Below, in pieces: positions 35,376 through 43,911 of a stretch of 44,992 nucleotides of DNA. Both the position numbers and the translations under genes were made by a program. Where the stretch lies: positions 1-44,992 of the forward strand of contig JAHHSU010000003.1 of assembly GCA_020025035.1 (NCBI GenBank), read 5' to 3'. Origin of the DNA: Thomasclavelia sp. (GTDB lineage: Bacteria > Bacillota_I > Bacilli_A > Erysipelotrichales > Coprobacillaceae). Position 1 is the first letter of the stretch. Every line of letters starts with the position of its first letter. The notes under the pieces are model-generated. The model was not told where the DNA came from. It saw only the letters and a program-made list of their open reading frames with translations, and ran no database searches.

Positions 35376-36671
35376 ATGAAAAAGAAAACAATGAATGCTT
35401 TTTTTATTCTTACATTCACTACAGGAATTTCAAAATTATTTAATGTTTTTAATCGTGTTATTTTATCTAGGTATCTAGGAGAACAAGGAATAGGACTATA
35501 TATGATGATTATTCCTACTCTAGGTATTTGTGCTACATTAGCACAAATTAGTATCCCTAGTGCTATTTTTAAATTAGTAGCAGACCCTCGTTATTCAAAT
35601 AAAAAAGTGATGACTACTGGATTTATCATCACTTCTATTACTACATCATGCATTATGTTACTCATCTCTACCATTTCGCCTACTATTTCTAATGTATTAC
35701 TTCAAAATAAAGACACACTATTACCACTTCGTTCACTAGTCCTATTTATTCCTCTTACCACTATTAGTTCTATTTTAAAAAACTATTTAATGGGAAAAGA
35801 AGAACATCAAACTATCGCAAAAACACAACTTACAGAAGATATTACAAGATTTGTTCTTACCTTTGTATTTTTACAAATCTTTACTAATCATTCTATTTCT
35901 ATACTTGTTACGCTATGTGTTCTTGCAATGTCTTTAAGTGAGTTAATTTCCATTATATACTTACTGTTTCATATATCTTCATTTCACATTTATTCCTTTA
36001 AAACAATTCATCCACCATTATTATACAATGAATTTTTTAGGATAAGCTTACCACTTACTGGTAGTCGACTCCTTCATGGTACCATTCACTTTTTAGAACC
36101 AGTGATTATTACCTCATTACTATTAAAATTAGGAGAAGATACTGCTACTATCCAACAACAATATGGAATTATGAGTGGATATATTATGAGCATGATTACA
36201 ATGCCTACTTTTTTAACTACTGTAGTATATCGAATATTACTTCCTATTTTCTTACAAAATTTAAACCATAAACAAAAATTATTAACTCACTTATATTTAG
36301 GATTATTAATGTGTTTTTTAATTTCCTTACCTTTTACATTCATCTTTTATTTTTTCCCAGATCAATGTTTATCCTTGCTTTATCAAACCACATCAGGTGC
36401 TAGTTATCTTAAATATCTTAGTATTCCATTTATTCTATACTATTTACAAACACCACTAACTGCTTTATTACAAGCACTAGGTAAAAATAAAGAAATGTTC
36501 TACATTAGTGTTGTAGAATGTGTGGTAGAAATTATCCTTTTAATCATTCTTGTTCCTTATTTAAAAGTATCTGCTATTGCTTATACTCTTCTTATTGGGA
36601 TTTTAGTAACACTTCTACTAAGTGCTTTTGTGATTTTTAAATCCTTGTTTCATAACCACAAACAATCCTAA
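35376..36671 (+). CDS. SpoVB/MurJ-like polysaccharide flippase (MOP superfamily)
   Basis: 431 residues with about 12-14 membrane segments. The N-terminus FILTFTTGISKLFNVFNRVILSRYLGEQGIGLYMM (in part) is typical of the SpoVB branch of lipid-linked oligosaccharide flippases. It may flip lipid II or another undecaprenyl-linked glycan. Divergent from the comN-like gene with 78 bases between starts; its 3' end overlaps the end of the opposite DUF421 gene by 54 bases. SpoVB-type proteins occur in non-sporulating bacteria too, so sporulation is not implied. Confidence 0.87.
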   Translation: MKKKTMNAFFILTFTTGISKLFNVFNRVILSRYLGEQGIGLYMMIIPTLGICATLAQISIPSAIFKLVADPRYSNKKVMTTGFIITSITTSCIMLLISTISPTISNVLLQNKDTLLPLRSLVLFIPLTTISSILKNYLMGKEEHQTIAKTQLTEDITRFVLTFVFLQIFTNHSISILVTLCVLAMSLSELISIIYLLFHISSFHIYSFKTIHPPLLYNEFFRISLPLTGSRLLHGTIHFLEPVIITSLLLKLGEDTATIQQQYGIMSGYIMSMITMPTFLTTVVYRILLPIFLQNLNHKQKLLTHLYLGLLMCFLISLPFTFIFYFFPDQCLSLLYQTTSGASYLKYLSIPFILYYLQTPLTALLQALGKNKEMFYISVVECVVEIILLIILVPYLKVSAIAYTLLIGILVTLLLSAFVIFKSLFHNHKQS

Positions 36672-37280
36672 ATCTTTTTTTATCACACAATAAAAAACAT
36701 CTTTATAATCTTGAACATGTACTTTTGCAAGTGCACTAAATAGCCATTTTTGATCTAACTCTAATGAATCTAAAACGTTATTCATAATAATTCCATCACT
36801 AATTACAGGCTCTAAATGGGCAACTGTTACATCTTTTTTTAAAAAAACAGATAAGTCACCATTAGTCTCTAACACTGCAAATTGTACTTGATCAATGCTT
36901 TCTACTTGTAAAGTTCTTAAATGTTGACACAATGAATCAATATTATAACGTAATCGATACATTGCTTCTTGATTTACTTTCCCATTAAAAATAATATATG
37001 TTGGTTTCCCATCAATCACATCACGTATCTTCTTATTTTTTAATGCATAATAAGAACATACTTTATCTACTGCAACTAATGTAAAAGTAGAAACGACAGA
37101 TTGTAATAAACCCATAATACCCTCATCAAAATATAATATTAACAATTCTGATATAATTAAAAATACAACAAAATCAAAAATAGATAGTTGGCTAAACTCC
37201 TTTTTTCCTAAAAAACGAAGCAAAATAATTAAATACACATAAATTAAAATACATTTTAATATAATGACTATATAACTCAT
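36618..37280 (-). CDS. DUF421 membrane protein (YetF-like)
   Basis: 220 residues. Three N-terminal membrane segments (about 3-22, 32-50, 58-76) with the family motif LLRFLGKKEFSQLSIFDFVVFL, then a soluble alpha/beta domain (PTYIIFNGKVNQEAMYRLRY, SVFLKK). The family is widespread in spore-forming and other Firmicutes; molecular function is not established. The gene converges on the flippase (54-base overlap) and its start lies 24 bases from the start of the divergent YrzE-like gene. Confidence 0.87.
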   Translation of the reverse strand: MSYIVIILKCILIYVYLIILLRFLGKKEFSQLSIFDFVVFLIISELLILYFDEGIMGLLQSVVSTFTLVAVDKVCSYYALKNKKIRDVIDGKPTYIIFNGKVNQEAMYRLRYNIDSLCQHLRTLQVESIDQVQFAVLETNGDLSVFLKKDVTVAHLEPVISDGIIMNNVLDSLELDQKWLFSALAKVHVQDYKDVFYCVIKKDLGLFVVMKQGFKNHKST

Positions 37281-37304
37281 CTTATCACCCTTAAGGAGGT
37301 ATTT

Positions 37305-37655
37305 ATGAAAAAACGACTTATTCCATATTTGTATGGATTTGGATTTATTTTTGGCAGTTATTTTGTTTTGTCACTATTAATGGTGGCACAATCTTATTTC
37401 TTTCCATTAAACAATACATTACGTAATAGTATTTTAACTATAGGTTCCTACAGTATTATTGTGATCAGTGCATTCATATTTATACATTTTATTCGTACTA
37501 AAAAAATTATTCACGTATGTATATTTGCCAGTATCTATACATTACTTAGTATTTTGATTGCTGGAGGTACAATACATTTGATTCATTTAATATTAAAACC
37601 TATCATATTTATTCTAACTGGTATTTTAATTACAATATTTACAGCTGATGAATAA
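37305..37655 (+). CDS. TIGR04086 (YrzE-like) small membrane protein
   Basis: 116 residues with four membrane segments covering nearly the whole protein. Size, topology and the spoVB/comN neighbourhood match the TIGR04086/YrzE family of unknown function. Perfect Shine-Dalgarno aaggaggt before ATG. Its last 17 bases overlap the end of aroD on the other strand. Confidence 0.78.
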   Translation: MKKRLIPYLYGFGFIFGSYFVLSLLMVAQSYFFPLNNTLRNSILTIGSYSIIVISAFIFIHFIRTKKIIHVCIFASIYTLLSILIAGGTIHLIHLILKPIIFILTGILITIFTADE

Positions 37656-38367
37656 TATTTAAAAGATAATTTAAATCTTCTATAGGAATTTGACCAGGAG
37701 CAGCTTCATTCTTTGTTTTTCCAAATACAAAACTTGTATTCATTAACTCACCTGCTATTCTTGTCACCATTCCTAATTTTCCCATTGCCATAAATGCAAT
37801 GGGTTTTTTAGTATAAAGTACTATCTCCTTCCCTACTTGAAATAATATATCAATATCTTTCATACATGTAGGCATAATAGCAATTTTAATAATATCTACT
37901 GGGAGTTTATCAATTTTTTGAACCATGTATACTATTTTTTTATAAGAAAAAAATGAAGTATAATCATGTATGGATCCAATAATTTTTACACCATGATGTT
38001 GAATTAAAGGAATCAAGGGTTGCATGATATCAAAAGATGAATATTCAATATCAATCAAGGATACATAAGGAATAATAAGTTTATAAATATGTCTATATTG
38101 TTTAGGTGTTATCATTACAACGCCACCTTCATTATGTGTTCGAATTGTAACAAGTAATTGTTTATCCTTGATAATACGATTGATATTTTGTAATAATGAA
38201 ATAAGCTTGCTATCATCATCTAAATACTCATAATAATCTAACCTTAATTCAATCATATCGTAATTCCCATTCATTTCCTGAATTGATTTTATAATGGAAG
38301 TATCATTTGTTTCTACGATAGAAGCTATTATTTTAGGGATATTATTTTTACATTTTTCGTTTTTCAT
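37639..38367 (-). CDS. aroD: Type I 3-dehydroquinate dehydratase
   Basis: Third step of the shikimate pathway: 3-dehydroquinate to 3-dehydroshikimate via a Schiff base. 242 residues, TIM barrel. Visible: ELRLDYYEYL (substrate-binding Glu/Arg/Asp), VTIRTHNEGG, the catalytic His in GSIHDYTSF, the Schiff-base Lys in VDIIKIAIMP, and NEAAPGQIPIEDL near the end. No other aro gene is nearby. Shine-Dalgarno ggag 10 bases before ATG. Confidence 0.95.
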   Translation of the reverse strand: MKNEKCKNNIPKIIASIVETNDTSIIKSIQEMNGNYDMIELRLDYYEYLDDDSKLISLLQNINRIIKDKQLLVTIRTHNEGGVVMITPKQYRHIYKLIIPYVSLIDIEYSSFDIMQPLIPLIQHHGVKIIGSIHDYTSFFSYKKIVYMVQKIDKLPVDIIKIAIMPTCMKDIDILFQVGKEIVLYTKKPIAFMAMGKLGMVTRIAGELMNTSFVFGKTKNEAAPGQIPIEDLNYLLNIIHQL

Positions 38368-38411
38368 TTTTCTTATTCTCCATTATTATCTATATTTCCT
38401 AGGAAATAAGC

Positions 38412-38433
38412 AAAAGCTCCACGAGGAGCTTTT
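38412..38433 (-). terminator. Hairpin terminator overlapping the asnS stop codon
   Basis: Stem AAAAGCTCC/GGAGCTTTT with a 4-base loop; the asnS TAA overlaps its first bases. The T run is short. Confidence 0.7.
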
Positions 38434-39817
38434 AGAATTTTAAATTTCGTGGTGTACGTGGATATGGTAAAACATCGCGAATATTTGAAACTCCAGTAAT
38501 ATACATCACTAATCTTTCAAAACCTAATCCAAAACCTGCGTGTTGGACTCCACCATATCTTCTTAAATCAAGATACCATTGTAAGCTTTCTTGATCAATT
38601 TCTAATTCATTCATACGCTTTTGTAATAAATCATAGCGTTCTTCTCTTTGACTTCCACCTACTAATTCACCAATTCCTGGAACTAGTAAATCACATGCTG
38701 CAACAGTCTTGCCATCATCATTTAAACGCATATAAAATGCTTTAATATCCTTAGGATAATTAGTGATGAATACTGGTCCTTTAACCACTTCTTCACATAA
38801 ATATATTTCATGCTCACTTGCTAAATCGATTCCCCATTCTACTGGAAATTCAAACTTTTGTTTAGACTCTTTTAATATTTCAATTGCTTTTGTATAATCT
38901 AATCGTTTAAATTCAGAATTTAACACATGATGTAATCGATCTAATAATTGTTGATCTACAAATTGGTTAAGGAATTCCATTTCTGCACTACCATTATCTA
39001 ATACATATTCGATACAATATTTAACCATATCTTCTATTAAATCCATATCATCTTCTAAATCTGCAAAAGCAATTTCTGGTTCGATCATCCAAAATTCACT
39101 TGCATGACGACCAGTATTAGAATTTTCTGCTCTAAATGTTGGACCAAATGTATATACATCTCTAAATGCTAATGCAAAAGATTCTACATGTAATTGTCCT
39201 GATACAGTAAGTGATGCATGTTTACCAAAAAAGTCATCTTCATATTGAGAATCTTGACGAGTTGTTACTGTAAATGTTTCACCTGCTCCTTCTGCATCAT
39301 TTCCAGTAATAATAGGAGCATGTATATATACAAATCCTTGATTTTGAAAAAACTCATGAATCGCCATTGCTAATAAAGAACGTATTCTAAATACTGCCAT
39401 AAATGTATTTGTACGTGGTCTTAAATGTGGAATTTCTCTTAAATATTCTAATGTATGTCGTTTCTTTTGTAATGGATAATCCTCATCACAGTTTCCTTCT
39501 ATTACAATTTGTGTTGCTTCTATTTCAAAAGGTTGTTTTTTAGTAGGAGTTAATTTAAATTTACCTAATACTTTTATTGCAGCACCAGTTTTTATTTTAC
39601 ATACTTCTTCAAAATTTTTAAGGTTTTCTTGTAAATATACAATTTGTGCATTTTTAAAGTATGTTCCATCATTCAAGGCAAGAAAACCAAGTTGCCCACT
39701 ATCACGATTAGTTCTTACCCATCCTTCAATTTCAACATACTCTAGTCCTTCTTTTTCTTCATCACTACCACTAATCACTAATTCATATAATTCTCTTATT
39801 GTTTCAAATTCAAACAT
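38432..39817 (-). CDS. asnS: Asparaginyl-tRNA synthetase
   Basis: Class IIb synthetase of 461 residues. An N-terminal OB-fold anticodon-binding domain (YVEIEGWVRTNRDSGQLGFL) precedes the catalytic domain. Class II motifs: TNTFMAVFRIRSLLAMAIHEF (part of motif 1), FGPTFRAENSNTGRHASEF (motif 2) and GFGLGFERLVMYITG (motif 3). Asn rather than Asp specificity is supported by overall length (no GAD insert) and an AAC specifier candidate in its T-box. Start ATG follows aggaggaatg. Confidence 0.96.
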   Translation of the reverse strand: MFEFETIRELYELVISGSDEEKEGLEYVEIEGWVRTNRDSGQLGFLALNDGTYFKNAQIVYLQENLKNFEEVCKIKTGAAIKVLGKFKLTPTKKQPFEIEATQIVIEGNCDEDYPLQKKRHTLEYLREIPHLRPRTNTFMAVFRIRSLLAMAIHEFFQNQGFVYIHAPIITGNDAEGAGETFTVTTRQDSQYEDDFFGKHASLTVSGQLHVESFALAFRDVYTFGPTFRAENSNTGRHASEFWMIEPEIAFADLEDDMDLIEDMVKYCIEYVLDNGSAEMEFLNQFVDQQLLDRLHHVLNSEFKRLDYTKAIEILKESKQKFEFPVEWGIDLASEHEIYLCEEVVKGPVFITNYPKDIKAFYMRLNDDGKTVAACDLLVPGIGELVGGSQREERYDLLQKRMNELEIDQESLQWYLDLRRYGGVQHAGFGLGFERLVMYITGVSNIRDVLPYPRTPRNLKF

Positions 39818-39840
39818 CTTACATTCCTCCTTTATTTATA

Positions 39841-40052
39841 AAAAAACGTTCCTATCAAGGAACGACAATGCGCGGTACCATCCTAATTCACAAAATTCTG
39901 TGCACTCAAGGGATAACGCACCTAGCGAGATAGTCTACTTTTATTTCTCCTATCTAGTTCATTGAGTGTTACATTTATTTGATTTTGTTTTGCTTTCACC
40001 ATCCAAAACTCGCTTGTTAATTACTATTACTTCATAAATAAATGCTCTCAAA
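39841..40052 (-). promoter_or_regulatory. T-box riboswitch of asnS
   Basis: On the minus strand the conserved T-box AGGATGGTACCGCG (39871-39884) stands just before the terminator CGTTCCTTGATAGGAACG and a T run. Stem I is closed by CATTTATTT (around 40036-40044) with AAATAAATG (39972-39980). A candidate specifier AAC (Asn) lies on the 3' side of Stem I. Uncharged tRNA-Asn would stabilise the antiterminator and switch asnS on. Confidence 0.92.
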
Positions 40053-40104
40053 TCATTACCTATACTTATATATTTATCATTTTCATTATATAAATTCAAT
40101 CATT

Positions 40105-40749
40105 TTAATCAAATTCATCATTTAAATGCATTTTAATCACTAATTCTTGGATTGCAACTACAACGTCAACTGGTTGAACTTCTACTCCAGGTCTTACCGT
40201 AAAATGTGTATGTGTAAAATCTACAATCCCTTTAATTCCTAAATCCATTAGTCTATCCACTGTTTCTTGTACATTTTGAGATATTGCTAAAATCGCAATA
40301 TGACAATCTTTAGGACAATATTTTTCTAAATCATCAATACTATATAATTTAACGCCAAATTGTTCTCCTACTTTATTAGGATCTTTATCAAATCCACAAA
40401 CTATCTTTCCTACTGTATACTGCCAACGATTATATTTTAAAATTGCACTTCCTAAATTCCCTACTCCAATTAAAATAATTGGTTCTTCTAATCCTAATCC
40501 TAAAACCTCATTAAATATATCGATCAAACGTTCCACATCATAACCTTTTCCACGTCGACCAATATTTTGTTCGTTTGATAAATAAGTAAAATCTCTTCTA
40601 ATTGTAGTATCTTGAATACCTGTTGCTTCATATAATTCACTAGATAAAAATACATCTTTACCTTCATGTTGCATTTTTCTTAGTGCCTTTAAATAAATAG
40701 GATATCTTGACATTGTTGCCTTTGATATTTTAGGCATTTTTTTATCCAT
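40105..40749 (-). CDS. rex: Redox-sensing transcriptional repressor Rex
   Basis: 214 residues. N-terminal winged helix (ISKATMSRYPIYLKALRKMQ...TTIRRDFTYLS) binds operators; the C-terminal Rossmann domain has ILIGVGNLGSAIL for NAD(H). It senses the NADH/NAD+ ratio and derepresses fermentation genes. The frame opens at a TTG 8 codons earlier, but aaggaggt is followed 6 bases later by the ATG at 40749. It is the last gene of the tsaE-tsaB-rimI-tsaD-rex run, 13 bases after tsaD. Confidence 0.96.
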   Translation of the reverse strand: MDKKMPKISKATMSRYPIYLKALRKMQHEGKDVFLSSELYEATGIQDTTIRRDFTYLSNEQNIGRRGKGYDVERLIDIFNEVLGLGLEEPIILIGVGNLGSAILKYNRWQYTVGKIVCGFDKDPNKVGEQFGVKLYSIDDLEKYCPKDCHIAILAISQNVQETVDRLMDLGIKGIVDFTHTHFTVRPGVEVQPVDVVVAIQELVIKMHLNDEFD

Positions 40750-40762
40750 ATACTTACCTCCT

Positions 40763-41761
40763 TTACAATTCAATATTTGGCTTTACACTCAAATCTAACT
40801 GGTCTATTCTATTATTTTCATACATATAACTTCCAGCCATGGCAATCATTGCTGCATTATCTGTACAGTAACCTAGTGGTGGAAGGGTTAATCTAACACC
40901 TAATGATGTTGTCATACTTGTTAAATCTGCTCTTAATTTAGAATTAGCACTAACTCCACCAGCTACAACAAGCTGTTTTACACCATAATGTTCTAATGCT
41001 CTTTTTGTTTTTTCAACAACTATACCTAAAGCTGCTTCTTGAAATGAACACGCTAAAGAGGCGTTATCGACCATTTTGTTTTGTTGTTTATATTGATGTA
41101 CTAAATTAATTACAGCTGATTTTAATCCACTAAACGAAAAATCAAAACTATGATCATCCTTTGGTTTTGGTAAAGTGTAAATTGGTTTTCCTAATTTAGA
41201 AAGTTTATCTATTTGAGGGCCACCAGGATAAGGAACATTTATTACTCTTCCTACTTTATCATATGCCTCTCCAATAGCATCATCAAGTGTAGATCCTATA
41301 ATTTTAAAATCAAGATGATCTTTCATATAGACTAATTCTGTATGTCCGCCTGAAACCACTAATGCAATTAGAGGAAATTGCATTGGAGTAACTAATTCAT
41401 TAGCATAAATATGACCAGCAATATGATGAACACCAATCAAAGGTTTATCGTATGCTAATGCTAGAGTTTTTGCACATTGCATTCCAATATGTAATGATCC
41501 AACTAATCCTGGCCCTCTTGTTACTGCTATTGCATCTACTTGCTCCATAGTAATATTTGCTTTTTGTAATGCTTCTTTTAATACATAACTTATATTTTGA
41601 ACGTGCATTCGACTAGCAATCTCTGGAACTACACCACCATACAATTGATGTGTATCAATTTGAGAAGAGATTACATTTGCTAGTAACTCTTTTTTATCTT
41701 TTAAAATTGCTACTGCCGTTTCATCACAACTTGATTCTATTGCTAAAATAGTAGCCATCAT
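40763..41761 (-). CDS. tsaD: tRNA N6-threonylcarbamoyladenosine synthase subunit TsaD
   Basis: Transfers threonylcarbamoyl to A37 of ANN-decoding tRNAs with TsaB and TsaE. 332 residues, ASKHA fold. Motifs: ILAIESSCDETAVA, metal-binding HMHV-like region MHVQNISYV and HHIAGHIYAN, VSGGHTELVYM, and GVSANSKLRAD. Two adjacent ATG codons; the second (41758) overlaps the rimI TGA and sits better after ggaggtg. Tightly coupled to rimI. Confidence 0.97.
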   Translation of the reverse strand: MMATILAIESSCDETAVAILKDKKELLANVISSQIDTHQLYGGVVPEIASRMHVQNISYVLKEALQKANITMEQVDAIAVTRGPGLVGSLHIGMQCAKTLALAYDKPLIGVHHIAGHIYANELVTPMQFPLIALVVSGGHTELVYMKDHLDFKIIGSTLDDAIGEAYDKVGRVINVPYPGGPQIDKLSKLGKPIYTLPKPKDDHSFDFSFSGLKSAVINLVHQYKQQNKMVDNASLACSFQEAALGIVVEKTKRALEHYGVKQLVVAGGVSANSKLRADLTSMTTSLGVRLTLPPLGYCTDNAAMIAMAGSYMYENNRIDQLDLSVKPNIEL

Positions 41762-42195
41762 TTCACCTCCAATAACATTAAATATGCATCTTCACCAGTA
41801 TCTTGATAATAATTTTTTCTACAAGCAACTTCTTTAAAACCAAAATGTTTGTATAAAGAAATTGCGCGATAATTACTTTTTCTTACTTCTAAGGTCCAAA
41901 CATTTATATTCCCTTGTTGCATTAAACTCATAACTTCTTTTATGATTTGTTTAGCATAGCCTTTTTTTTGCCAATTAGGATCTACACCAAGATTTACTAT
42001 CTCTACACTATTTTCTTTAATCCAGCAACCAATATATGCAATCATATGATGATGCTTACGTATGCAAAAATAATGAGCAAAGGGATTAGATTGAATGTCA
42101 AAACGTAAATCCTCCTTAGACCATGGCTTTACAAATACTCTTTTTTCAAGCAATGATAACTCATCTATATCACAAACCATAATTTTTTCAATCAT
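41758..42195 (-). CDS. rimI: RimI-like GNAT N-acetyltransferase
   Basis: 145 residues with GNAT motifs: VEIVNLGVDPNWQKKGYAKQII (acetyl-CoA binding, with QxxGxA) and WTLEVRKSNYRAISLYKHFGFKEV. By family and its place between tsaB and tsaD it probably acetylates the N-terminus of ribosomal protein bS18. It overlaps both neighbours by a few bases. Confidence 0.9.
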   Translation of the reverse strand: MIEKIMVCDIDELSLLEKRVFVKPWSKEDLRFDIQSNPFAHYFCIRKHHHMIAYIGCWIKENSVEIVNLGVDPNWQKKGYAKQIIKEVMSLMQQGNINVWTLEVRKSNYRAISLYKHFGFKEVACRKNYYQDTGEDAYLMLLEVK

Positions 42196-42791
42196 TGTCT
42201 TTTAGCCTCTACACCTTTAATGTACGTTGGAACTAAACAATCCACATCTTCAACAGGCTCTAGATTCATTGATAATGCAAATATATTTTCATAAATACAA
42301 ATTGGTTGAGATTCAATACCTATAATAGATGTATCACCAACAATCATAAAATCACTATGTTCTTTACAAAAATTTCTAAATTCTTCTATTGTCATTAAAC
42401 ATTCATCAATCAAAGGCTTAGCATTTTCATACATACCAACATACAATTTTTGACTCCTAGCATCTAGAATACTAATTGCTTTAGAATTTCCAGCTAAAGC
42501 AGCAAGCGAAGATACTGTTTTAATACGTATAGGAAGTACTGTAGCTAATGTTTTAGCTATTGTCATAGCAATTCTAACTCCAGTATAAGAACCAGGTCCT
42601 TTTGTAATAACCATTTGATCAATGTTCTTTAGCTTTAAAGAATGTTTCTTCAACAATTCATCAATAAATGGAATAGCAAGTTCCGATTGTTGCTTTAATG
42701 CCTGTATTTGTTTAGCCTCTAGCAACTGATTATCATGATACAAAGCAACAACTAAATATTGATTAGATGTATCCATTACAAGTGTATTCAT
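42192..42791 (-). CDS. tsaB: tRNA threonylcarbamoyladenosine biosynthesis protein TsaB
   Basis: 199 residues, a partner of TsaD that lacks its metal site. N-terminus TLVMDTSNQYLVVALYHDNQ and KGPGSYTGVRIAMTIAKTLA are diagnostic. ATG follows aaggagg located inside the end of tsaE, a 29-base overlap in another frame. Confidence 0.95.
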   Translation of the reverse strand: MNTLVMDTSNQYLVVALYHDNQLLEAKQIQALKQQSELAIPFIDELLKKHSLKLKNIDQMVITKGPGSYTGVRIAMTIAKTLATVLPIRIKTVSSLAALAGNSKAISILDARSQKLYVGMYENAKPLIDECLMTIEEFRNFCKEHSDFMIVGDTSIIGIESQPICIYENIFALSMNLEPVEDVDCLVPTYIKGVEAKRQ

Positions 42792-43248
42792 TCAAAACCT
42801 CCTTGCATAATTTTTCATAATATTCCCCAATAGGATAAAAATTAATTTTTCGACTAGTTGGATCAATATAATGTATCGTTATCTCTAGGCGACAAGTTGG
42901 AATAAGGTGTTCTATATAATTTGGCCATTCAATCACACAAACAGCATCTTGGTCTAAAAATTCCTCCAGCCCTAAATCATCATCATTTCCTTCTAAACGG
43001 TATGCATCAATATGATATAACATTTTTCGTCCTGAATCATACTCTTTTAAAATAGTAAAAGTAGGACTATTTACTTTTTCTTTTACCCCTAGTCCTCGTG
43101 CTAAACTTTTAGTAAATGTTGTCTTTCCAGCCCCTAAATCACCAGTTAAAATAATTAGTGCTTTTTGATGGATATATTTTCCTAACTTATAAGCTAATTG
43201 ATTCGTTTGTTCTTCACTGTTTAAAATAACTTCATACATATCTTTCAC
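42763..43248 (-). CDS. tsaE: tRNA threonylcarbamoyladenosine biosynthesis ATPase TsaE
   Basis: 161 residues with a Walker A ILTGDLGAGKTTFTKSLARG (about 34-53) and INSPTFT-like switch region VNSPTFTILKEY, then VCVIEWP (Walker B area). ATPase that resets the TsaBD complex. First gene of the t6A operon; TsaC/TsaC2, needed for the first step, is not in the window. Confidence 0.96.
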   Translation of the reverse strand: MKDMYEVILNSEEQTNQLAYKLGKYIHQKALIILTGDLGAGKTTFTKSLARGLGVKEKVNSPTFTILKEYDSGRKMLYHIDAYRLEGNDDDLGLEEFLDQDAVCVIEWPNYIEHLIPTCRLEITIHYIDPTSRKINFYPIGEYYEKLCKEVLNEYTCNGYI

Positions 43249-43262
43249 CTACTTTTTGATTA

Positions 43263-43289
43263 AAAGAAAAAAAGTAGCATTCTACTTTT
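43263..43289 (-). terminator. Terminator overlapping the stop of the DUF402 gene
   Basis: Stem AAAAGTAG/CTACTTTT with a 4-base loop and a T run on the minus strand. The stop codon of the DUF402 gene (43282-43284) lies in the stem. Confidence 0.8.
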
Positions 43290-43821
43290 CATCTTGTTTT
43301 AATCCCTGATACACCTGATACCAATGTTCACTAAAACCTTGTTGAAAAGGACCTTTTTTATTTTTTACCATTTCGATTAGTTCATCTAATTGACGATTTA
43401 AAATAAAATCCAATTCATTAGAATAATTCATCTTCATACGATGATATCTGTATTCATCTTCATCTAATATTCTATATTTACCATTTGGAAAAACTTTTAA
43501 ATCCAAATCATAATCTATATATTTTAATGCTTCTCCATCATATAAACTAGGAGATGCAATATTACAATAAAAATAAACCCCTGTACTTCGAATCATACAA
43601 ATAACATTATACCATTTCTTTAAAGAAAAATAGCAAATTGCTGGTTCTCTTGTATACCAAACTCTTCCGTTGGATTCAGTTACTAATGTTTTTACGTTGA
43701 TCACAATTACATGCTCATCATTCACATCTAAAACTAAACCCTTTGACCAACTTCGATGAAAATTACCATCATGTTTATAACTATGAATTAATATTTCTTG
43801 GCCAAGTTTTAGTTTTTTCAT
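43282..43821 (-). CDS. DUF402 nucleoside di/triphosphate phosphatase-like protein (Ntdp/YgaC type)
   Basis: 179 residues. Matches the Firmicute DUF402 family, members of which hydrolyse nucleoside tri- and diphosphates. Visible family features: HRSWSKGLVLDVND near the start, and the acidic metal/phosphate region YIDYDLDLKVFPNGKYRILDEDE (in part, about 100-122). The frame opens 24 codons upstream, but aagaagg lies 6 bases before the ATG at 43821, giving MKKLKLGQ and a length close to the Bacillus protein. Monocistronic. Confidence 0.85.
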   Translation of the reverse strand: MKKLKLGQEILIHSYKHDGNFHRSWSKGLVLDVNDEHVIVINVKTLVTESNGRVWYTREPAICYFSLKKWYNVICMIRSTGVYFYCNIASPSLYDGEALKYIDYDLDLKVFPNGKYRILDEDEYRYHRMKMNYSNELDFILNRQLDELIEMVKNKKGPFQQGFSEHWYQVYQGLKQDEK

Positions 43822-43883
43822 ATAATGCCTTCTTTCTAATACAAAAACATTATACACATTTTTTACGTGAAAATCAAACCTAG

Positions 43884-43911
43884 ATAAAAACAACTCGAAA
43901 AAGAGTTGTTA
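43884..43911 (-). terminator. Terminator overlapping the stop of the TPR gene
   Basis: Stem AACAACTC/GAGTTGTT with a 6-base loop and T5 on the minus strand. The TAA (43909-43911) overlaps the stem. Confidence 0.78.

Noticed and set aside
35376..36671. Evidence that the organism forms spores
   Set aside because: SpoVB-like flippases and the LysM protein also occur in non-sporulating Firmicutes; no spore-specific gene is present.
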